This document shows, in pieces, positions 55,714 through 64,000 of a stretch of DNA of 64,000 nucleotides (the first letter of the stretch is position 1; every line of letters begins with the position of its first letter). A model generated the notes under the pieces. The model was not told the origin of the DNA. It made no database searches and saw only the letters and a list, made by a program, of their open reading frames with translations. Location of the stretch: NCBI RefSeq assembly GCF_963924675.1, contig NC_089236.1, positions 33,441,319-33,505,318 on the forward strand, read 5' to 3'. This DNA comes from Phocoena phocoena (Eukaryota; Chordata; Mammalia; Artiodactyla; Phocoenidae). A program made the translations under genes and the position numbers.

Positions 55714-55850
55714 TCCCTGGAACTCACCACAGAATTGCAAATCTTCAGGCCCTGCCTCAGATCCACTGAATCAGAAACTCTTGGTTGGGGACCAGAAATC
55801 TGTGTTTTGATAATCCCTTCAGTTGATTGTGTTGCATGCTGAAGTTTTAC
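55714..55850 (-). repeat. MER5A-like hAT element
   Basis: aatcttcaggccctgcctcag, atccactgaatcagaaactct and tgttttgataatcccttcag are inner blocks of MER5-type elements. Confidence 0.55.
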
Positions 55851-55938
55851 TACTGCCTAAGTTTTACAGGGCAGGAACCCCTCTGTGAGGCCTACAGTTC
55901 TCCAGCTCTTTTGCTATGACCTGGTAAGTAAGTTTCTG

Positions 55939-56445
55939 TATTATTAATCTGTTGCAGTGTAACAAATTACCCTCAGAATTTAGTGGCTTAAAACAGTAAA
56001 CATTTTTATCTCACAGTTTCTGTGGGTCAAGAATTCAGAAGCAGCTTAGCTGGGTGGTTCTGGCTGAGGGTTTCTCATGTGGTTACAGTCAGGATGATGG
56101 TTGAGTGTCAGTCAGCTAGGGGCTCGACTGGGAGTGTCTCTCCCAGGATGGCTCACTCCCATGGCTGCTGGCAAGAGGCCCCAGTTCCTCACCATGTGAG
56201 TCTCTCTGTCAGGCTGCTTGGGTAACCCCGTGACATGTCCCCCAGAGTGAGAGATCCAAAAGAGAGCAGGATAGAAGTTGCTACGTCTTTTATAACCTAG
56301 CCTCAGAAGTCACATTTGCCATTTTCACAGTATCTTATTGGTCACGCAAGTCAGCCCTGTTCAGTGTGGGAGAAGGCTTCACAAGGACATGCATACCAGG
56401 TGGCAGGGATCTTTAGGGGCCATCTTGGAGACTGACGACCATATT
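55939..56445 (-). repeat. Old LTR-like or MaLR-related repeat
   Basis: ttgcagtgtaacaaattaccc, ttagtggcttaaaacagtaaac, cacagtttctgtgggtcaag and the end ggggccatcttggagactg follow a common dispersed mammalian repeat. The family name is not certain. Confidence 0.5.
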
Positions 56446-57110
56446 CTCTCTAAATCAGGAAGGAAACATTGGCAACATAAGTTTCCCAAATGTCAACCTA
56501 AATAAAGAGTTAAACTGAGGCAAGATGAAATTATGAGGAATTGAGTTTATTAGGGAACAGCTGAGGAATTGCAATTCTGGAAACGCATGCTGTAGCAAGT
56601 TACAGGCGAGTCCTTTGAGGGTTGGGGGTAGGATATATTTATGGAGTGCAAAGTGGAGGAAGTACAGCCAGAGCACGAGCGGTAAGTTCATTGACTTGGA
56701 GATGGGGAGAGCTTCTTGGCAGATGTTCATTGGTCAGGAGATAAACCTCAGTCTTCCATAAATCAAGCATTTAAAGGAAATCAGTCCTTCCATTCTTAAA
56801 TTCTGTTCTTCTGGGGGTACGTGTATGAGATTCTCTATTTCATATCCTCTGGTTCCATTTTAGATTGAAATCCTTTCACATGAGCATGGCATGTATGTAT
56901 AATCAAAGGGGATATTTTTTCTGTCTGTTCATGCCCCTGTAATTGACCTCTCAAAACCCAAGATATAAAAAACTGATGATAATTCCTCTTTTGTGTTTTT
57001 TCTAGTTAACTGCCTACTATATACATCTCTGCCAGGATGTCCCACAGCACCTCAAGCTCAAAATTAAATTCCTGATATACCCCGCTAAACCTATTTAAAA
57101 CGAAATTTTC
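56446..57110. other. Unassigned sequence
   Basis: Nothing recognised. Confidence 0.35.
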
Positions 57111-58005
57111 TTCTCATAGTCAAAAGCACCACCATCCATCCAGCTGCCCAGGTCAGGGACCTGGGAACCTCTCTGAACTCCTGCCTCCCGAGTCCTGTTA
57201 CTCAGCAAATCCTGCTTACTTTATCCCCTGAATAGCTCTCAAACTGTTCCACCTCCCTATTTCATGACCACAATTTTTTTATCTCAACGCAACTGATGTT
57301 GCAGCCATCAGCTGGTCTCCCGTCTTTCCCTAGTTTAGAAGTGGGACAGAGTCGGGGCAGGGAGGCCAGCTGGAGGTTGTGGTGTCATTCCTGTTGAAAG
57401 AGAAAGGTTGTGATGGTGAAGAAGCAAAATGACTAATGTGAGAGCTACTCAGGAGATAAAATAATCAGGACTTCGTGATTTTTCTAAAGTGTTATTTTCT
57501 TTAAACCCTTAGATAGTTCACTTTTGTCCTTAAAGTCCCAATTCACAGTATGCACGCAACACCTTCTTGACCCCCAGTGGATTTTATCTCCACTTCTTTC
57601 GCACACTACACTCAGCAAGTCTAAGCTTACTTCAGACCCATGATTGCCAATTCCTACTCACACCAAACCTTTTTGCTTTTCCTCCTCCATCTGAAATGCC
57701 CTTGGCCTCATCCTATTCATTTACGGAGTTTTTGTGTGTTCTCTGGGGCTTGGTTTAGGTGCTCCCTTCTCTCTTAGGTCTTTTCTGACTCCCAAGTTTG
57801 GAGTAGAAGGTTTTCTGTGGTTTCCCTCAGCACCCCTGGTTAACTAAGCATAACATTTACCAGTATTGAGATGATGTTACTTGCAGCTCTCCTCCACTAA
57901 ACTCTACATTGCCCAAGGCCAGGACCATGTCTTACTAAGCATTGTGTGCCCAGCCCCTGACACAGGTTCAGCATTTTATACAGTTTGTTGAATAAATGAC
58001 TACTT
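57110..58005 (+). repeat. L2 3' region, interrupted
   Basis: tgaactcctgcctcccgagtc, catcagctggtctcccgtc, then atctgaaatgcccttggcctc, ggccaggaccatgtcttac and tttgttgaataaatgac in L2 order. 57330-57480 does not fit L2 and may be an insertion. Confidence 0.65.
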
Positions 58006-58857
58006 TCATATTATCATTTAATATGTTATTATGCTTCTATTCTCAGTGAGAGGTTTTCTCCTTTGATCAACGGCTCATTGTTTCCCTTTGTATTCTCTGC
58101 CCTCCCTCTCTCCCTTCTGCCCCGTACTTCCTCCCCTCTTTCCCACTTCCTTTCTTCCCTTCATCATTTCCCAAACCTTTATTGATCTCCTACTGTATTC
58201 CAGTAAGTGCTCTTCTGACTTCTACTCTTTCTTCATACTTTCTGCCCTAGATTTCTCCAGTTGCTATTTTCTATTTTAACCAAGAATATGGATAAGTTTC
58301 AAGATCATTCTAACATATATCTAACCTTATAATAAGTATAGTAGACAAAAGGCTTTGTGTTGAATCACAGATGTGATGCCTTTGACTCATGGTGATGCAC
58401 GTCTTGTTTTATTTTCTTTCTTAAACATATAAACATACCTGGGTGAACAGGTGGACAGAGTTCCTTCTAGAGGACTATGCTTGTGAGGAAAAGCATACTA
58501 AGGCTATCTGCAGAACTTCACAGTGTGTGAGTAGAAGTTAATGTGGCTGTGTCCAAAATCACAAATCATGGAGATTTATGTGACAGCAGTGTGCTGGTAA
58601 ACTGATTCTCTGAAAAAAGAATCCCTGATTTATAGCATTTGCCAGTTTTCATGGTATAAATACTCCTACCATAGTTGATTTTGAGCTACCAGTATGACAT
58701 CATTGAACATGGAGTTGGGAAGTGAGGGTAGAATCAGTTCTCACCAACTGGTACAAGCTGGTCCAACACATCACTGCTGTATCAGGGGTCATAGGCTTCC
58801 AGGAAGGAAGCGCTGGTTGCTATTATTAGTTTTCTCAACACCTTGCTCTCTTTTCTG
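58006..58857. other. Unassigned sequence with a C/T-rich stretch
   Basis: 58090-58170 is pyrimidine-rich. No gene seen. Confidence 0.35.
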
Positions 58858-58910
58858 TTTTTTTTTTTAAATTTTATTTAAGTATAGTTGATTTACAATG
58901 TTGTGCTTGC
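58858..58910 (-). repeat. L1 tail fragment
   Basis: T-run then atttaagtatagttgatttacaatgttgtg, the extreme 3' end of an L1 on the antisense strand. A SINE follows at once. Confidence 0.7.
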
Positions 58911-58918
58911 TCTCTCTT

Positions 58919-59120
58919 TTTTTTTTCTGTGGTACGCGGGCCTCTCACTGCGGTGGCCTCTCCTGTTGCGGACCACAGGCTCTGGATGCGCAGGCTCAGC
59001 GGCCATGGCTCACGGGCCCAGCCGCTCCGCAGCATGTGGGATCTTCCCGGACCGGGGCACAAACCCGTGTCCCCTGCATCGGCAGGCGGACTGTCAACCA
59101 CTGGGCCGCTAGGGAAGCCC
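58919..59120 (-). mobile_element. Cetacean tRNA-derived SINE, short form
   Basis: Minus-strand head at the right (gctagggaagccc on +), T-run at the left. The body is very close to the copies at 29823 and 40824. The target duplication is not clear. Confidence 0.92.
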
Positions 59121-60160
59121 TGCTTTCTTTTCTGAAACTTGCCCTACCCACTGCAGAATTGTCAGCCAGATTTTTCTGATTGGATCAGGGATGCTCCACT
59201 CAAGTTGGGCTGAGCAAAGTACTTTTTAGAAAACTTGGATTTGGAATTATTCTGGCTGATTTCATGAACAGAGGTATAAATCAGGGGTTAGTTACAGTGA
59301 CCGTTTCCTTCACATGCACTTAGGATAGAATAAACCCCTTCTGCAGCAAAACAGACATAGCAACAGGATACGGAGAGAAGGGAATGGCTGTGTTTCCATA
59401 GGTCTTTAGCATCTGAGCATGAGGAGTGTTCCTCCCTGTCGTTGGATGGGAGAGACTCCTTCTTTCTACCTTACCTTTGCTTAAGCTAGTCCCATGTTAT
59501 TTGAAAATAGAGATGCTAATAGCAAAAAGGATCTGGATGAAAAACAACAATTTATCATGCCTTTCTTTCTTGCATTCATCCTCCCAACCATTTATCCAGA
59601 TATTAACTTCTGAAATCATAAATTATTGATTAAAGATTTAAGAGAAGGAATGGTTCTTAGAGAGGATTTCTTTCATTATATCAACTTCCGATGGACTGGT
59701 GGTTTTCAAAGCATCTTTCCTGAGAGCCTAGCATTTCTCTGAACTGCCTCAGGGTCTGGAAGGACAAGTACAGTGGGCAGAGGTCCAGGCTTCAATTGTA
59801 GCATCAGTCAGAACAGCTCTGGGCTTATCTCTTTTAAATGTTTTTTGTTCTATTTATGATTTCATTTACGTAAGTGTTTGCCCTGCTGAAGCCTTAGGTA
59901 AAATTGTGGGGAGATCAGAACCCTTAGTGCTCCTTCCTGCTCCTGCTCTCCTCTCAGGTATCTGTGTCCTCACACTCCTCATTAGATCTGTTCACCACTG
60001 CAGCTCTCAGTAAAGGGATAGATAACTTAGAATACGCAAGTATATAAGGCTTGAAGTGTTACCTTTCTAAGCCTACCTGCATCAAAGAGGAGGACAACTG
60101 GAAACCAAGAGAAGCAGCTATAATACTAATACTAATAACAATAATAAAAATGTCATCCAA
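59121..60160. other. Unassigned sequence
   Basis: Nothing recognised. Confidence 0.35.
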
Positions 60161-60469
60161 AGGATTTCCCTAGTGGTGCAGTGGTTAAGAATCCACCTGC
60201 CAATGCAGGGGACACGGGTTTGACCCCTGGTCCGGGAAGATCCCACATGCCACAGAGCAACCAAGCCCGTGTGCCACAACTACTAAGCCTGCGTGCCACA
60301 ACTACTGAAGCCCGTGCACCTAGAGCCTGTGCTCCGCAGCAAGAGAAGCCACTGCAGTGAGAAGCCCGTGCACTGCAACGAAGAGTAGCCCACACTCACC
60401 ACAACTAGAGAAAGCCTGTGTGCAGCAATGAAGAGCAAACCCAGCCTCCCCGACCAAAGAAAAAAAAAT
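60161..60469 (+). mobile_element. Cetacean tRNA-derived SINE, long form
   Basis: Head aggatttccctagtggtgcag, B-box-like gggtttgacccc, A-tail near 60458-60469. Weak duplication tcatccaa / tcattcaa on the two sides. Confidence 0.9.
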
Positions 60470-62745
60470 ATACATATCATTCAAGATGTGGAGAAAGTAC
60501 ATTTTTGGTAGATGTGGGTATGTGATGTAGTTGAGTTGGGGATGATTTTCCAGAACCTTTGGAATTTACCAGGTAGGTGAATAACTCTTCTGGGAAGTCA
60601 TAAGATCTGTTCTGAAGTCAAGGGCGTGATTCCCCATCCTCATCCGGAAATTGAACTTGAGATGAACTGACATCTCCAGTTTTTACGTTGGTTTTTGTTA
60701 GACAAAGTACTTGAATTATTAATACTAACATTTTCTTTTTTTAAAGTTTCATTTTTCAATAGAAAACATGAATGAATGTGCTGAGCTGTGGTACATCTCT
60801 AATGGCTTTTTTGAGACAACAGTCCTTAATGATGTTTAACTAGCTCTTACTTTTCTTTCTTGGCTCAAGATTTGAGAACGCTTTCTAATAGACCTCACAG
60901 GTCTCTAGGTGGTGGTAACTCATCAAAGTTACAGCATTAGTAAGATAATCAGCAGGAAGATGGGCATGTGAATCTGACACAAAACAAACCAGAACCAAAA
61001 CTAGAGTACAGTCTTGAGCATAGACACTTAAGGCACCGCACTCATTGTGGAGGGGAGACAAAGGAGGGGAGTACACACAGGCTGAGGGGTTCTAATATGC
61101 CTCAGGCTTCCCATGGAATAAAATACACTCCTCAGAAACCTCCGGGAGAGGAGATAGTATGACATTTTGCACATGTGTAAAGTGTGGCAATTACCTTCAT
61201 TCCCATGGGCTTTCTTTCTGGCCTTAGAAATGTAATCACATATAAAAGAATTTTGTGTTGAGCCCATCGACTTTGAATGTGTTCTCTGTAGCCCCTGGAT
61301 TTTATTGTATATAACCTAATTAACAAAATATTGAATAGATGCAATAGTACATTAAGGGCAATTACTAGTTGAATGCTCAAAAGTTTTAGGAAGAAATAGA
61401 AAAGATGATTTTATTGCTAAGTAAATGTGTAATATAATATAAAATATCTTGCACTTTCTTGTTTTGTTTTGTTTTTGATTTGCCATGAGTATTTTAGCTC
61501 TGACATCTTGCTGTAAGTTTTGTTTGTGGGGACTGTTACTCAATTGGACAATTTATGTATGACTTTAATTTTAATAATTTCTCTCTGAGAATGATATCTT
61601 GTTTGCCTATCTTAAATATATAGGCTAAATTTTGCTCAATTAACAATCATTGTTTCCTTTTCCTTACTTTTCCCTTAGGTAAGGTTCTTTTTCAGATTTT
61701 CTTTTATAGTTATTTTAATGTCACTGCTTTACTAGAGTGCCTATTATCTGGTGCTATGATTTGATCTTTTCCTATGAACTTTTTTGCAGTGATGGGAGTT
61801 TTTCTAACATCAGTTTGTTTTCATCATTCCCTCTTTCCCTGCCCCTGGGTGCAATTTGATTGTACATGGACAACTATATTTTTTAGAACTTGACATCTCC
61901 TTTCATATGATTTTGGAAGGCTACAAGAGCTAAGATTGCTTAACATATAAAATCTTTGCCATGGTCAGAGCTTTCTTTAAGTTCAACAAACATGTTGACT
62001 AAGTATTTGCTACCCTTCTTCCCCATACCCCTGGGATGAAAACAGTTACCAACATAAGCTGGAACTGAACATTTACTGAGTATCTACTTAGTGGTAACTA
62101 CTAAGAAACACATCTGCCATTTCCTTTACTCTTTATGACAAACCCATATTTGAAGTAGTAATATCCTCAGTTCACCCATGAGACAACTTTAGTATGTATC
62201 AAGTGAATCATACAAATTGCACGGGGCTGGGCATTTCCTACATGTTTCTCTATATAGTTTAAGACTATCATAGGAAGATGTGTGCTTTAAGAGTATCAAA
62301 CAGCATTTCTGACATCCTGATGTCCTTGCCCTTGCACTCTTTCTGAAATTCCATCTAAATATTGGTGGTACCTTTGATTTATTCTTTTCTCTTTGTGAAA
62401 AGAGGTTGAAATGAATCCAATTAAGAGGGATTTTTATAGATACCTGTTACTTCTTCGTATTTTCACACCTAATTTTTTTTTAATAGTAGAGACTTCTAGA
62501 ACTCAATATTGAGGATCCATTGGGGTTGACTTGTTTACAGGAGGGCAAAACCATTTATTAATTTAGTAAGTGTTTACAGAGAACTGAGTGTTTGTGCATG
62601 TAAAGTTATTTGTTATTTCTAATTCTTTGCTGTCTCTAAGGGGACTGGATCCCAACTGGAAAAGCCAGAGACAGGCAAATTTTTTTGAAAAGAAAAGGGA
62701 CATAGAAAGATGGGGGCATACAGATGAAGCTGGTAAGATGGAGGT
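60470..62745. other. Unassigned sequence
   Basis: Nothing firmly recognised in about 2.3 kb. AT-rich. Confidence 0.35.
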
Positions 62746-62825
62746 TGGAGGGGTGCATGAGAATCTGCATTTTAACAAGGCCCATAGGTGATTCATAAGG
62801 CCATAATAGTTTGAGAAACATTGCC
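62746..62825 (+). repeat. MER5A-like fragment
   Basis: atgagaatctgcattttaacaag, cccataggtgattcataagg and agtttgagaaacattgcct are the end blocks of MER5-type elements. Confidence 0.5.
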
Positions 62826-63129
62826 TAAGGCAATTTTAGGCTCTCAGGTGGATTAAAAATACCAAAGACGGCCTTTACTGGTTTGAGCTTGCTTGTAATC
62901 GCGATGAGCTGAAAGCACATGAACTGGCAATTAACCAAAGGCGGTAAGAGTTCAGCTGTAAGCCAGTGGTACCAACAGAAAGGCTGTAAGTGTTGGGAGG
63001 AAAAAGCAATCACAGCCAATTAGGTCCACCGGGAAGACTTCAAGCTGGCCGCCTTCAGGCATTTTAAGTTCTTTGAACTTGCACTTGCACTGACCCCTGC
63101 TGCCATAGGGGGCAGTGTGGGATAGTAAA

Positions 63130-63325
63130 ATCCAGATTGGGTCTCCTCCCATTGTTCCTTTCAGGAGCCCCGTGACCTTGAGAAATCAGTGACTCATCTC
63201 CCTGAGCCTCAGTTTCCTCCTGGAAGACTAAAATAAAACAACTCCTTCCTCACAGATTTGTGGTAAGGATTGAAAGCAAAGTAAGTAAAACATCTAACAC
63301 ATATTAGGTACTCAGTTTCTTCACT
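63130..63325 (+). repeat. MIR element
   Basis: gtgaccttgagaaatcagtgac, ctccctgagcctcagtttcctcc, gtaaggattgaaagc and tattaggtactcag in MIR order. Confidence 0.75.
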
Positions 63326-63670
63326 CAGCGCTCTCTCTAATTCACAGTTACCTAATTCATACTAGCAATGAAGAAAACTATACTTTTATTGGCGCTCAAA
63401 GATTGTTAACATGTTATGTTGAAGCAGGTAAGTTTTGGAGGAAGTTGTGGGCAGCGGCTAGCTTGACTGACAGCGAAGTTTTCCAGAGGGTGGTGCTCTT
63501 AGTGGTTTCTCCCGCTGGGAGCTCAGCAGCGAGAGAGAGGTTCAGCCCCGTGCTTATAGCAACTGCAGGAACTCAGAAGCTGGCTTCAGCGTCCTGTGAT
63601 TTTCTTGCCTTTCCAGGCAGGGATAAGCCCAAAAGCATGTTGCAGCATGGCAACCCCTGAGGCTCAGCTT
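63326..63670. other. Unassigned sequence
   Basis: An 85-codon frame (63403-63660) has no recognised likeness and is probably chance. Confidence 0.35.
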
Positions 63671-63673
63671 TCC

Positions 63674-63845
63674 AGAGGTGGTTCTCCAGCTTTGTTGGCA
63701 GAGTAGAATCACCCAGGGGTTTGTAAGAAGCACCGGTTCCCAGGGCCCACCTGAGGGCAGCTGAAAAGAATCTCTGGGGTGATATTTTAAGAAAGCACTC
63801 CAGGTGATTTTAAGGTGTTGCCAAGGTTGAGAATCACGATGAACT
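63674..63845 (+). repeat. MER5A-like hAT element
   Basis: gaggtggttctccagctttg, agtagaatcacccagggg, ctccaggtgattttaaggtg and aaggttgagaatcacgatg are both ends and inner blocks. Confidence 0.7.
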
Positions 63846-64000
63846 GTGCTTTACAGACTTAGCACCACTGTGAACCATTCATTACAGGCTTAGTACTTAA
63901 GTGCTGGTAAGTGAGGACTTCGTGCCAAGGCTGTGGCTCCTCTGGCTGTCAACACGCTCCCGTGGGTCTCCCGGCTCCTAAGAGAGATTTCAGTTTAATC

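Overview
The window is mammalian and almost certainly cetacean, most likely a toothed whale. It carries many copies of the tRNA-derived short interspersed element (SINE) of whales and dolphins, in short and long forms whose head reads GGGCTTCCCTGGTGGCGCAG. It also has artiodactyl-type L1 elements, old mammalian repeats (L2, MIR, MaLR LTRs, MER5-type hAT elements) and a young gammaretroviral provirus of the kind known from delphinids. I found no host gene exon that I can defend. This is intergenic or deep intronic sequence.

The left half (about 590-28337) is a stack of nested insertions. The oldest layer is a decayed, AT-rich endogenous retrovirus on the + strand (about 590-7360), recognised from two diverged copies of one LTR in direct orientation. 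Its second LTR is cut by a full-length L1 on the minus strand (L1-A, 7361-10307 plus 18738-23315). L1-A in turn abuts the 5' part of an older L1, also on the minus strand (L1-B, 23316-28337), whose last ~1 kb is missing. Inside ORF2 of L1-A sits a complete gammaretroviral provirus on the minus strand (10308-18733). It has two 520-bp LTRs that differ at 5 positions, a perfect 4-bp target duplication (cttg), a tRNA-Pro primer-binding site, a polypurine tract, an open gag, an open pol in the gag frame behind an amber stop, and an env broken by one frameshift in a homopolymer.

The right half (28338-64000) is unique-looking sequence sprinkled with dispersed repeats. These include MIR, L2 and MaLR LTRs, three MER5-like elements, eight more cetacean SINEs (one more lies inside the old retrovirus), a 5'-truncated L1 with an exact 10-bp target duplication (31835-32690), a 140-bp L1 tail inside a DNA-transposon relic (42836-42975), and a poly-A-only insertion with a perfect 12-bp duplication (38136-38162). 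A 200-base assembly gap (49802-50001) lies at a TA/CA microsatellite.

The provirus genes form one functional set. gag makes the structural polyprotein, pol (protease, RT, RNase H, integrase) is reached by reading through the gag UAG, and env would come from a spliced message. Apart from the env frameshift, an unusual basic motif at the SU/TM junction and an out-of-frame upstream leader, the element looks recently integrated. The L1-A ORFs are also nearly open: one frameshift plus the provirus split ORF2.
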